Counted from the first letter of the stretch, positions 7,541-15,381 are shown. The stretch is DNA of 38,560 nt from RUG14121 sp964533935 (GCA_964533935.1 CAZHOG010000010.1:1-38560), one strand, 5' to 3'. Notes: a model not told the origin generated them from the letters alone. Made by a program: numbers and translations.

Positions 7541-8544
7541 ATAAAACATTTCATAAAAGCACTTGGATGCATCAAAAAATCCATACTATCAGTTTTATCA
7601 ACTAGCACAATTAACCAACCCTCGATATATTTTGGTGGCACTTTATTTAATGGAAACATATGTCTTTCAATACAGTTTTCTATTTTTTCATTCATATACT
7701 TTTTAAAATACTTATTTGCATTTTCTTTTGCTTCATGAGCATGAACAAAACCATGTTTTTTAAAAAGTGGTACTTTTTCTTTATTATCTTGCCATGGTTT
7801 ATTATAAAAATCATGTAAAAGTCCTGCTATAGCTACAGACTTATAATCTAAATGATATTTTTTTGCAATACAAAAAGCATCAAAACTTACCCTTAGGCTA
7901 TGTTCATAAACGGATTCATTATAATGATGTTCATAAGTTTTTCTTTTAACAAACTCGATATTATGTAAAATATCTTTAACAATATCATAATATTCTTTAT
8001 TTAAATTAATTAATTTTTTTTTTTTGCCTTTTAATAGAAAATAATTTCTAACATAAAAGAAGAATGTTAATATTTCTAAAATAATTGAACAAATAATTCC
8101 AATATTCATTAAAATATGAATTTTAGGAAAAAATACATTGACAAGTCCTAGAATCAATGTAATAAATAAAACCCATGTTTTAAATTTGCCAATTAATAAT
8201 GACTCTACTACATTAGTTTTAATAAAAATTGTAATATTAGCAATTGAAATTAATAATTCTAAAATTAAAATATAGAAAAATATATTATTTTTTAAAATTA
8301 AAACTATTAATAAACCAATCGCCAATGTTTTATCAGCAATAGAATCTAATCTTGCTCCAAACTCTGAACAAACATCCCATTTTCTAGCTAATTTTCCATC
8401 AATAAAATCTGTTAAGGCTAGAATAACACACATTATTGCTAGAATTTTATAATGCCCACAAATACCTAAAAAAATTGCTACTGGAGTTACAATTATTCTT
8501 AAAAAAGTCAAAATATTCGGAATAATTTTTTTAATGTTATTCAT
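7528..8544 (-). CDS. CDP-alcohol phosphatidyltransferase fused to an HD-domain hydrolase
   Basis: Residues 1-170 form a multi-pass CDP-alcohol phosphatidyltransferase with the full signature D46-x2-D49-G50-x2-A53-R54-x8-G63-x3-D67-x3-D71. This resembles PgsA (phosphatidylglycerophosphate synthase). After a lysine-rich linker (about 172-180), residues 185-338 carry an HD phosphohydrolase pattern: H215, H244-D245, H268/H270, H295 and D316. The usual PgsA is about 180-200 residues without an HD domain. One idea is that the HD part removes the phosphate of the lipid product or acts on a nucleotide; neither is shown by the sequence. ATG 8544 has an AGAGGAT RBS. Confidence 0.88.
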   Translation of the reverse strand: MNNIKKIIPNILTFLRIIVTPVAIFLGICGHYKILAIMCVILALTDFIDGKLARKWDVCSEFGARLDSIADKTLAIGLLIVLILKNNIFFYILILELLISIANITIFIKTNVVESLLIGKFKTWVLFITLILGLVNVFFPKIHILMNIGIICSIILEILTFFFYVRNYFLLKGKKKKLINLNKEYYDIVKDILHNIEFVKRKTYEHHYNESVYEHSLRVSFDAFCIAKKYHLDYKSVAIAGLLHDFYNKPWQDNKEKVPLFKKHGFVHAHEAKENANKYFKKYMNEKIENCIERHMFPLNKVPPKYIEGWLIVLVDKTDSMDFLMHPSAFMKCFIKKR

Positions 8545-8567
8545 TACAATCCTCTTCTCATAATTAA

Positions 8568-8576
8568 ATTATATCA
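8568..8576 (-). promoter_or_regulatory. Extended -10 promoter of the PgsA-HD gene
   Basis: On the minus strand TGATATAAT forms an extended -10 (TGnTATAAT). No clear -35 is seen at the right distance. Confidence 0.5.
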
Positions 8577-8622
8577 TAATTCAATTATCTTTATGAATAG
8601 AATTAAAAAAATAATATAATGA

Positions 8623-9051
8623 TTATAGAAATTTTTTTAGATCATTAAGATTATGTTGTTCAAGTACTAATAATTTATTTGCTAACCTGATTATTCGTGG
8701 GTTATTATTAGCATACTCATTTAATTTAATATTTATATCAGTTATTCCCGTATTACTACTATTAACCAATATTTTAGCAATATTATTTACCGATTCATCT
8801 TTTAAAGCTTCTAAATTACTTATAATATAAGATGAAATCTGCTTAAGCTTCCCTATTTCTTTTTCTGTATATCCCAATTCATTTAACATAATTGCAGTTT
8901 CATCGGCTATTTCTGTATATTTACATTTTTGGTTGGCTAAAACTTCTACAAAATCTATATCGTTTACTTTTTCTTTTATATTGTCAATATTTATAATTCC
9001 TTGTTTAGCATTTTGATAAATAAAATTCAAAAAATCTACATCTTTTTTCAT
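8623..9051 (-). CDS. Conserved helical-bundle protein of unknown function (142 aa)
   Basis: The protein is wholly helical and begins MKKDVDFLNFIYQNAKQG, a start I have seen in uncharacterised Firmicutes proteins of this size. Acidic and histidine residues in the predicted helices (for example YTEIADE near 46-52 and LEQHNLNDLKKFL at the end) give a four-helix-bundle look, but no metal site can be assigned. The gene follows the degenerate RNase J gene. Its RBS lies inside a hairpin directly before the start codon, so translation may depend on RNA folding. Confidence 0.75.
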   Translation of the reverse strand: MKKDVDFLNFIYQNAKQGIINIDNIKEKVNDIDFVEVLANQKCKYTEIADETAIMLNELGYTEKEIGKLKQISSYIISNLEALKDESVNNIAKILVNSSNTGITDINIKLNEYANNNPRIIRLANKLLVLEQHNLNDLKKFL

Positions 9052-9085
9052 AAAAAAATCACCTACTATTATAGTGGATGATTTT
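9052..9085 (-). terminator. Terminator-like hairpin overlapping the next gene's RBS
   Basis: Minus-strand arms 9071-9085 and 9055-9069 pair over 14-15 positions with one mismatch and one G-U, around a very short loop. Seven T follow and run straight into the ATG of the next gene. The 3' arm contains AGGTGAT, that gene's ribosome binding site. It could act as terminator, attenuator or RBS-sequestering stem. Confidence 0.6.
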
Positions 9086-9092
9086 ATTTTTA

Positions 9093-10727
9093 TTATACTT
9101 CTTGAACAACAGCAATAATCATTGGCTTACATTCAGTTTCTTCATATAAATATTTACTTAATTCAGATCTTATTTCTGTTTTAATTTTATTATATTCAAC
9201 ATAATTATTTGTTATATTTCTTGTTATAACATTTTCAGAAATGCGTTTTATTTCTGCAATTATTTCTTTTGAATCTTTAACATAAATAAATCCTCTTGTA
9301 GTAACTTCTGGTCCTACTAATAAAGTTTTAGAAGCTTTAGAAATAGTTGCACTAATTAAAACTATACCATTTTCAGATAACATTTCTCTATCTTTAACAA
9401 CTAACTCACCAATATCATCACTGCTTTTTCCATCAAGTAAAATATCGTTTACTCTAACTCTTTCAGCATTATCTACAAGTTCTTTATCTTCAATGGTAAT
9501 AACATCACCATTTTGTTTAAGTAATATATTTTCTTTTGCGATACCTAATGAATCAGCTAAATTAGCATTACCAACCATATATCTATATTCCCCTTTAACT
9601 GGGATATAAAATTTAGGATTTAAAAGTTTTATCATTATCATTAAATCTTCACTTGAAGCATGAAGTAAAATATTTTTATCTTTTGGCAAAGATACTATTT
9701 TACAACCAGCCATTGCTAAATCATTTTCTACTTTAACAAGAGCTTTTTCATTACTATCATATCTTGCTTCTGCAAAAACAACTGTATCATTTGATCTTAA
9801 TTTAATGAATTTATCATATCCACTAATAATTTTATTAATAGATGCATATGGAGTCTCACGATCATCACATACTAATAAAATAGAATTTTGATCTTCAACG
9901 TTTGATAAATCCCCTAATATTTCATCATCAAAAACTAACGAACCTTCTTCTTTACAAAAATTTATTACACTTTGCATCTTTTTGCCCATAATAACAATTT
10001 TACGATGCATATTTACAGCTCCATTAAAAATATCTTGAATAGTATAAATATGTGTAGGAAGCGTTAAGAATATTAATCTACCTTCTGCTTTATTAATAGC
10101 ATCTTTGAAATATGATGTTAATTTATGTGATGGAGAAGTATGCCCAACATGTTCAGAAAACGTAGATTCACTTAATAAAGCTAATACGCCTTGTTTTCCA
10201 ACATAAGCAATTTTACCTAAATCCATATCATAAGCATTTTTCATACTTGGATCAATTATAAAATCTCCTGTGTAACATATAGCACCATCTTTAGTATTAA
10301 TTACATACATAACTGAATCAGGACAACTATGTGATACTGCAATTGGGAAAATAGATACTTCTTTAAAATTAATCTTTTTATGTGGAGTAATCTCTATAAT
10401 ATTTTTTTCATTAATTCCATCATCCATTAATACAAACTTTGTAAATTTTGTTGCATATATTTTTAAATCTTTAATGCTTTTTACTAAATCATAAACAGCA
10501 CCCATATTTTCATAATGACCATGAGTTAAAAATAATCCCTTAATTCTTTTTTTATTTTTTACTAAATATTCAAAATCTGGAATAACATAATCTATCCCCA
10601 ACATATTACCTGTTGCATATTTTAAACCACAATCAAATACATAAATATCATTATTAACTTCAATAACATAGGTGTTTTTTCCATTTTCATCTAGTCCACC
10701 CAAACCAAAAATTTTTATTTTTGCCAT
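9093..10727 (-). CDS. RNase J paralogue with degenerate active site (RNase J2-like)
   Basis: The 544-residue protein has the full RNase J layout: N-terminal metallo-beta-lactamase part, beta-CASP part, and C-terminal domain with TTRGFIYVK. The zinc motif that reads H-G-H-E-D-H in active enzymes is H69-G-H71-Y-E-N74 here. DST is EST, the GSQGEP stretch reads CDDRETP, and MHGEY is VKGEY. In Bacilli RNase J2 partners J1 and contributes little catalysis; this one looks largely or wholly inactive. The intact J1 is at 30503. RBS AGAGGAT precedes ATG 10727. Confidence 0.9.
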   Translation of the reverse strand: MAKIKIFGLGGLDENGKNTYVIEVNNDIYVFDCGLKYATGNMLGIDYVIPDFEYLVKNKKRIKGLFLTHGHYENMGAVYDLVKSIKDLKIYATKFTKFVLMDDGINEKNIIEITPHKKINFKEVSIFPIAVSHSCPDSVMYVINTKDGAICYTGDFIIDPSMKNAYDMDLGKIAYVGKQGVLALLSESTFSEHVGHTSPSHKLTSYFKDAINKAEGRLIFLTLPTHIYTIQDIFNGAVNMHRKIVIMGKKMQSVINFCKEEGSLVFDDEILGDLSNVEDQNSILLVCDDRETPYASINKIISGYDKFIKLRSNDTVVFAEARYDSNEKALVKVENDLAMAGCKIVSLPKDKNILLHASSEDLMIMIKLLNPKFYIPVKGEYRYMVGNANLADSLGIAKENILLKQNGDVITIEDKELVDNAERVRVNDILLDGKSSDDIGELVVKDREMLSENGIVLISATISKASKTLLVGPEVTTRGFIYVKDSKEIIAEIKRISENVITRNITNNYVEYNKIKTEIRSELSKYLYEETECKPMIIAVVQEV

Positions 10728-10785
10728 AAAAAATCCTCTTTTCTAATCAAATAATATTTTAAAATACAAGTTAATCGACTTAAAA

Positions 10786-10814
10786 AGTATACCAAAAAAA
10801 AAGATTAATTTCAA
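10786..10814 (-). promoter_or_regulatory. Sigma-A promoter of the RNase J2-like gene
   Basis: Minus strand: TTGAAA (10809-10814), 17-nt spacer containing a 9-T tract, TATACT (10786-10791). It begins 4 bases after the khpA stop. Confidence 0.7.
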
Positions 10815-10817
10815 CTC

Positions 10818-11063
10818 TTAAAAAGAATCAATATTAATCTTTACTTTTTTATTATCATTTAAATATGCAAATGCCTGAATCAATGTTCTTAAAGATGAAG
10901 CCATTTTACCATTTTTTCCGATAACAACGCCCATATCATCTTCACATACAATAATTTCAATTATTGTAGCATCTTCTTCTCCACCAAAACTAGTAACTTT
11001 AACAAGGTCTGGTTGTTTAGCTATACTTTTTACTAAAAATTCAGCATATTCAACTATATTCAT
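10818..11063 (-). CDS. khpA: RNA-binding KH-domain protein KhpA
   Basis: The 81-residue protein is a single KH domain with the core VVIGKNGKMASSLRTLIQA (46-64). KhpA (YlqC) pairs with KhpB/EloR in Gram-positive bacteria, binds RNA and affects cell elongation and division. It follows rpsP by 2 nt, the usual rpsP-khpA order, and shares its promoter. Confidence 0.93.
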   Translation of the reverse strand: MNIVEYAEFLVKSIAKQPDLVKVTSFGGEEDATIIEIIVCEDDMGVVIGKNGKMASSLRTLIQAFAYLNDNKKVKINIDSF

Positions 11064-11065
11064 AA

Positions 11066-11341
11066 TTATTTTCCTGCCTTTTTAGATTCAGCATATTTTT
11101 TCATAATACCATGTTTACTTAAAATATTTCTAACAGTATCAGTAGGAATAGCACCTTGTGATAACCAATATAATGCTCTTTCTTCATTAACTGTAGTTTC
11201 AGCTGGAGTTTTAATTGGATTATAAGTTCCAACATTTTCTAAGAAACTTCCATCTCTTTTTCCTCTAGAATCAGCTGCTACGATACGATAGAATGGTTTT
11301 TGTTTAGCTCCCATTCTTTTAAGTCTTAATTTAACTGCCAT
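11066..11341 (-). CDS. rpsP: 30S ribosomal protein S16
   Basis: The 91-residue product starts MAVKLRLKRMGAKQKPFYRI and contains FLENVGTYNP and LSQGAIPTDTVRNIL, the S16 family pattern. ATG 11341 is chosen over an upstream in-frame start because AAGGAGG lies seven to eight bases before it and S16 begins MAVKIRL in the family. Transcribed from a near-consensus promoter with khpA. Confidence 0.97.
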   Translation of the reverse strand: MAVKLRLKRMGAKQKPFYRIVAADSRGKRDGSFLENVGTYNPIKTPAETTVNEERALYWLSQGAIPTDTVRNILSKHGIMKKYAESKKAGK

Positions 11342-11369
11342 ATATAGTCCTCCTTTAATAACTATATGT

Positions 11370-11398
11370 AGTTTATCAAAATTATTGTGTGCTGTCAA
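11370..11398 (-). promoter_or_regulatory. Sigma-A promoter of rpsP-khpA
   Basis: Minus strand: consensus -35 TTGACA (11393-11398), 17-nt spacer, -10 TAAACT (11370-11375). Confidence 0.85.
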
Positions 11399-11418
11399 CC
11401 ATTTTAGTTGACTCTATT

Positions 11419-11445
11419 AAAAAACTAAGCAATTATACTTAGTTT
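11419..11445 (-). terminator. Terminator after cotE
   Basis: Arms AAACTAAG (11422-11429) and CTTAGTTT (11438-11445) are followed on the minus strand by a T run. The cotE stop codon is inside the stem. Confidence 0.8.
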
Positions 11446-11963
11446 AAATAATTATCATCAATTTCATCAATTACTTCATCTGATAAATCTTCTTCAGTTA
11501 CTTCGTCATAATCATCTTCTAAATCTTCTATACTTACTTTTAATTTTGTATCGCCAATAATTTCTACCGCTAATTCTTTATCTACCGTTACCTTAACAAC
11601 ATTATTTTCTATATTTACATCACTTACAGTGGGTTGTTTTAAACTCCTAACTATAATTTCAGATTTATTTGATAAACCAGTATTTTCTTTTAAATTAACA
11701 TTAATTTTATCAGAATATGCATATCTTTTTGTACTTACTGTAGTTTTAGTATCATTATCATATGAATACCATACATTAATATCATATTCTCCATTTACTA
11801 AAACAACCCCATTATTATTCATTCCACTAAAGGTATTATTTATTACCCAACAGCCTAAGACAGTATTTGGAACTTCATTAGTTTCAACATAAAAACTATC
11901 TACACTACTTTTTTTAGCTTTACCAACAACAGCTTTTGTTACAATTTCTTTGAAATTAGACAT
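11439..11963 (-). CDS. cotE: Outer spore coat morphogenetic protein CotE
   Basis: The 174-residue product follows the CotE pattern closely: FKEIVTKAVVGK at the start, LGCWVINN (36-43), YDINVWYSYDNDTKT (60-74), an EIIVRSLKQP segment, ELAVEIIGDTKLKVSI, and a strongly acidic tail (about 145-171). In B. subtilis CotE assembles the outer coat in the mother cell. This is one of the clearest sporulation markers in the window. RBS AGGAGAT lies eight bases before ATG 11963, with a sigma-K-like promoter upstream. The B. subtilis neighbour mutS is not here. Confidence 0.92.
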   Translation of the reverse strand: MSNFKEIVTKAVVGKAKKSSVDSFYVETNEVPNTVLGCWVINNTFSGMNNNGVVLVNGEYDINVWYSYDNDTKTTVSTKRYAYSDKINVNLKENTGLSNKSEIIVRSLKQPTVSDVNIENNVVKVTVDKELAVEIIGDTKLKVSIEDLEDDYDEVTEEDLSDEVIDEIDDNYLN

Positions 11964-11981
11964 TTATCTCATCTCCTACTC

Positions 11982-12008
11982 TAATTTATGCAAAAGATAT
12001 ATTAAAGT
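11982..12008 (-). promoter_or_regulatory. Sigma-K-like promoter of cotE
   Basis: On the minus strand AC (12007-12008) is followed after 16 nt by CATAAATTA (11982-11990). This fits the sigma-K consensus AC-N16/17-CATANNNTA. B. subtilis cotE has a sigma-K promoter as well as a sigma-E one. The same arrangement is found at 18910-18937. Confidence 0.55.
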
Positions 12009-12048
12009 ACACAAAAAAAGATATAATACTTATTTGTTAAAAAAATTA

Positions 12049-12057
12049 TGATATAAT
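12049..12057 (+). promoter_or_regulatory. Extended -10 element of the HIT gene
   Basis: TGATATAAT (TGnTATAAT) at 12049-12057, with no convincing -35. The expected start would leave a leader of only about 12 nt. A second TATAAT at 12022-12027 could give a longer leader. Confidence 0.4.
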
Positions 12058-12076
12058 TTTAATGGAGATGATTTTA

Positions 12077-12445
12077 ATGGATTGCTTGTTTTGCAAAATA
12101 ATTAATGGTGAAATACCTAGTAAAAAAATATATGAAGATGATTTAGTATATGCCTTTTTAGACATTAATCCATCTGTAGATGGTCATACTTTATTAATAC
12201 CAAAAAAACATTATACTGATTATAAAGATTTACCTGATGACCTTATTCTTCACATGAATAAAGTTAGAAAAGTACTTGCTGATGATCTTATGAAAAAACT
12301 AAATGTTAATGCTATGACATTTTCTTGTAATTATGGAGATAGCCAAGTAATTAAGCATTTTCACATGCATTTACTTCCAAATTTACATATTACTTATGAA
12401 GCAAAAAAAGATATTGATGAAATATATAATATTTTAACAAAATAA
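12077..12445 (+). CDS. HIT-family nucleotide-binding hydrolase
   Basis: This 122-residue protein has the histidine triad H94-F-H96-M-H98-LLP at the end and Cys3/Cys6 with downstream histidines, as in zinc-binding Hint-type proteins. HIT proteins hydrolyse nucleoside phosphoramidates or Ap4A-type compounds. The loop before the triad is NYGDSQ rather than the usual NxGxxAGQ, a mild deviation. ATG 12077 is chosen because GGAG lies nine bases before it; the ATG at 12062 would overlap that RBS. Convergent with the kinase-like gene, sharing a terminator. Confidence 0.93.
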   Translation: MDCLFCKIINGEIPSKKIYEDDLVYAFLDINPSVDGHTLLIPKKHYTDYKDLPDDLILHMNKVRKVLADDLMKKLNVNAMTFSCNYGDSQVIKHFHMHLLPNLHITYEAKKDIDEIYNILTK

Positions 12446-12472
12446 AAAATGAAATTATTAATTTCATTTTTT
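12444..12472. terminator. Bidirectional terminator between convergent genes
   Basis: Perfect 12-base arms AAAAAATGAAAT and ATTTCATTTTTT around a 5-nt loop, with T runs in both directions. It includes the stop codons of both genes. Confidence 0.85.
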
Positions 12473-13357
12473 TAATGCTTTAAAAACTCTACTATCTGCT
12501 CTTAAGAAATCTTTAGGTAATTCATCTAAATATAAATATGGATTACTATTATTATTTGGTGTATATAAATCACTAAATATATCTATCATTTTAACTGGAA
12601 ATTTAATATCAATTAAATATGTTAAATAATCATAGAAATCTTCATTCTCTAATCTTCTTATCTTTCCATTATAAAAGTAATTTAATAGCATTATTGAGTA
12701 ACAATATAAATCAGTATTTTCATCTGGAATATAAAATCCCATACGTTCTTCATCAGAAATTTTATATTTACTTCCTAAATAAGCAAAATTAAGAGTTGGT
12801 GCAAGATATTTGGCAAAAGCTGGTTTATTTCCATTAATTTTACAACTATCCATATCTACAGCTTTAATTTGATTATCTTTTTTATCTAGAATAAAATTTC
12901 CTTCATGCAAATCATTCAAAAAGAAATCAGGCATATTTTGATATTCTCTTACATTTTTCATTTTATTTAATAATTCTCCAACTTGTTTCAAATATAAAAG
13001 TTTATCTTTTTCAGAAAATCTATTATCTTTTAATAAAGTAGCTAAATTAATTCCATCTATATATGGCATAGTATAACCAATTAATTCTTTACCCACTAAA
13101 GCCATTTTTTCTGGTAAAACTAAATTTAAATCAGCAAACTTATCTTTATTTTCCATTAATGAAGTAATAGTATAAAGTTTGTTACCAAATACTTCTCCTT
13201 CATCAATATACATTTTCTTTAAAACTTTAAGCTCTTTTTCCCAGTTATTCTTTTCATCAAAAAGAAATATTTCACCTTCGGTATTTGTTACTTCATTGTC
13301 AATATCTAATCTATTTAATTTTTTAAATTGATTCTTACTAAATATTACACTTTCCAT
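12464..13357 (-). CDS. Protein-kinase-like (PKL fold) protein
   Basis: In this 297-residue protein the catalytic half is recognisable: a hinge-like GYTMPYIDGINLATLL (94-109), a catalytic loop NDLHEGNF with H151 and N154, and a metal-binding VDMDSCKI (D168, D170). The N-lobe is poorly conserved. This resembles lipopolysaccharide/choline/aminoglycoside-type kinases more than Hanks kinases; the substrate is unknown. ATG 13357 is preferred because AGGGGGA lies before it; an upstream in-frame start has no RBS. It has a fully consensus promoter, so it is probably well expressed. Confidence 0.75.
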   Translation of the reverse strand: MESVIFSKNQFKKLNRLDIDNEVTNTEGEIFLFDEKNNWEKELKVLKKMYIDEGEVFGNKLYTITSLMENKDKFADLNLVLPEKMALVGKELIGYTMPYIDGINLATLLKDNRFSEKDKLLYLKQVGELLNKMKNVREYQNMPDFFLNDLHEGNFILDKKDNQIKAVDMDSCKINGNKPAFAKYLAPTLNFAYLGSKYKISDEERMGFYIPDENTDLYCYSIMLLNYFYNGKIRRLENEDFYDYLTYLIDIKFPVKMIDIFSDLYTPNNNSNPYLYLDELPKDFLRADSRVFKALKK

Positions 13358-13381
13358 ACTATTCCCCCTAATATTACAAGA

Positions 13382-13410
13382 ATTATAGCACAAAATGTCA
13401 TAAATGTCAA
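13382..13410 (-). promoter_or_regulatory. Consensus sigma-A promoter of the kinase-like gene
   Basis: Minus strand: TTGACA (13405-13410), 17 nt, TATAAT (13382-13387) with a TG extension. TGACATTT occurs twice in tandem across the -35 and spacer, which could be an operator. Confidence 0.85.
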
Positions 13411-13423
13411 ATTAGCGTAAATA

Positions 13424-13450
13424 AAAAGACAAATTTAACATTTGTCTTTT
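13424..13450 (-). terminator. Terminator after thrS
   Basis: AAAAGACAAAT (13424-13434) and ATTTGTCTTTT (13440-13450) pair around a 5-nt loop holding the thrS stop codon. A T run follows on the minus strand. Confidence 0.8.
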
Positions 13451-15189
13451 ATAATATTTTTGATTTGATCAATAAATTCTTCTTGAGAAAGTGTTGTTGT
13501 TTCTTCACTTCCATGAAGACGATAACTAATAGTTTTATCATCTACTTCTTTTTGACCTAAAACTAAAGTATAAGGAATTTTTTTCATAACAGATTCTCTC
13601 ATACGATAACCGACTTTTTCTTCACGATCATCAAGTTCTACTCTAATATTATTATCATGTAATAATTCATATATTTCTTTAGCATAATCTAAATGATATT
13701 TATTATTTACTGGTAAAATATTTACTTGAACTGGAGCTAACCAAGTTGGCAATACTCCTTTAGTCTCTTCTAATAAGAAAGCTATAAATCTATCTAAAGA
13801 ACCTAATATAGCTCTATGAATAACTACAGGTCTTTCTTTGTTTCCTTCAGAATCTATATATTCAAGTTCAAATCTTTCAGGTAATTGGTAATCAAGTTGA
13901 ACAGTTGATAAAGTTACATCATGTCCTATAGCACTCTTAACTTGAACATCTATTTTAGGTCCATAGAATGCTGCTTCACCTTCTGCTTCATAATAGTTTG
14001 CATTAACTTCATTTAATATTTCACGTAACGCTGTTTCACTTTTATCCCATAATTCATCATTTCCAAAATATTTTTCAGTATTTTCTTTATCTCTCAAAGA
14101 TAATCTAAATGAATAATTTTCGAAACCAAAATCTTTGTAAACATCTAAAATTAAATTAATGACACCTTTAACTTCTTCTTTTATTTGATCTGGTCTACAG
14201 AAAATATGTGAATCATTTTGAGTAAATGCACGAGTTCTTTCAATACCGCAAACAGCTCCACTAGCTTCATATCTAAAATCATTAGCAATTTCAGCTATTC
14301 TAATTGGTAAATCACGATATGAATGTAATGAATTTTTAAATAACATCATATGATGAGGACAATTCATAGGTCTTAATACATAAGCTTCATTATCGATTTC
14401 CATTGCTGGAAACATATCTTCTTTATAATGATCCCAATGTCCACTAGTTTTATATAAATCTACATTTCCCAAAGATGGAGTCATTACATGTTTATATCCT
14501 AAGAACATTTCTTTATCAGTAATGTAATCTACTAATGCACGTCTTATTATGAAACCATTTGGTAACCACATTGGTAATCCTTTTCCAACTAAATCACTAT
14601 ACATAAAAATTCCTAAATCTTTACCAAGTTTACGGTGATCTCTTTGTTTAGCTTCTTCTAATTCTTCTAAGTGTTTATTTAAAGCTTCTTCTGAATCAAA
14701 ACATACTCCATAAATTCTTTGAAGCATTTTATTATTAGAATCACCTTTCCAATAAGCCCCACTAAATTTTAATAATTTAAAATATTTAAGTTCTTTTACA
14801 GTTTCAACATGAGGTCCACGGCAAAGATCAGTAAAATCACCTTGAGAATAGCAAGTAATTACTGTATCTTTTGGATCCATTCTATTAATTAAATCTACTT
14901 TATATTCATCATCACTAAACATATCTAAAGCTTCTTCTTTTGATAATTCTCTTCTTACAATTCTTTTACCATCTTTAGATAATTTTTTCATTTCTTTAGA
15001 TATCTTTTCGAGATCTTCATCCTTTAAAACTTCATCACCTAAATCAATATCATAATAAAAGCCTTCTTCAATAACTGGTCCTACCCAAAATTTAGCATTT
15101 GGATATAAATGCTTAACTGCTTGAGCCATTAAATGAGCACATGAATGATTTAAAATATTTAATTTACTATTTTCTTTTATATTTATCAT
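13435..15189 (-). CDS. thrS: Threonyl-tRNA synthetase lacking the TGS domain
   Basis: The 584-residue enzyme charges tRNA-Thr. Seen: the N2 editing domain from the start (HSCAHLMAQAVKHLYP, 20-35, and CYSQGDFTDLCRGPH near 130), class II motifs around RPMNCPHHM (zinc Cys), FRYEASGAVCGIERTRAF and HRAILGSLDRF, and an anticodon-binding C-terminus. It begins directly with the editing domain, so the usual roughly 60-residue N-terminal TGS domain is absent. ATG 15189 is preferred because GGAGG lies before it; the ATG at 15204 would overlap that RBS. Probably controlled by the upstream T-box. Confidence 0.96.
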   Translation of the reverse strand: MINIKENSKLNILNHSCAHLMAQAVKHLYPNAKFWVGPVIEEGFYYDIDLGDEVLKDEDLEKISKEMKKLSKDGKRIVRRELSKEEALDMFSDDEYKVDLINRMDPKDTVITCYSQGDFTDLCRGPHVETVKELKYFKLLKFSGAYWKGDSNNKMLQRIYGVCFDSEEALNKHLEELEEAKQRDHRKLGKDLGIFMYSDLVGKGLPMWLPNGFIIRRALVDYITDKEMFLGYKHVMTPSLGNVDLYKTSGHWDHYKEDMFPAMEIDNEAYVLRPMNCPHHMMLFKNSLHSYRDLPIRIAEIANDFRYEASGAVCGIERTRAFTQNDSHIFCRPDQIKEEVKGVINLILDVYKDFGFENYSFRLSLRDKENTEKYFGNDELWDKSETALREILNEVNANYYEAEGEAAFYGPKIDVQVKSAIGHDVTLSTVQLDYQLPERFELEYIDSEGNKERPVVIHRAILGSLDRFIAFLLEETKGVLPTWLAPVQVNILPVNNKYHLDYAKEIYELLHDNNIRVELDDREEKVGYRMRESVMKKIPYTLVLGQKEVDDKTISYRLHGSEETTTLSQEEFIDQIKNIIKDKC

Positions 15190-15249
15190 TTTCAATTCCT
15201 CCATTTATTATATTCATAATTTCTTGCATATTTTTATGCTTTTCAATTT

Positions 15250-15381
15250 TTAATTTAACAAGTTCTTCTGATATTTCTTGTAATTTTTCTTTTTTTCTTG
15301 AATAGATAAAGATGATTCATTTATCATTTGTTTCTTTGCAAGAAGTTTATTCATTTCTCTTGTTATTTCATTATTTTCCAT
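15250..15381 (-). CDS. Small coiled-coil ORF, possibly frameshifted
   Basis: This 43-residue frame starts inside the last codons of the 15371 gene (ATG 15381). It is Lys/Glu/Gln-rich and helical, and its last twelve residues or so look unlike a natural end. After a seven-A run at about 15290-15296 a second frame continues as helical sequence (KLQEISEELVKLKIEK) and ends about 25 nt inside thrS. A one-base error or programmed slip at the A tract would give a protein of about 70 residues. I do not recognise the family. Confidence 0.4.
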   Translation of the reverse strand: MENNEITREMNKLLAKKQMINESSLSIQEKKKNYKKYQKNLLN

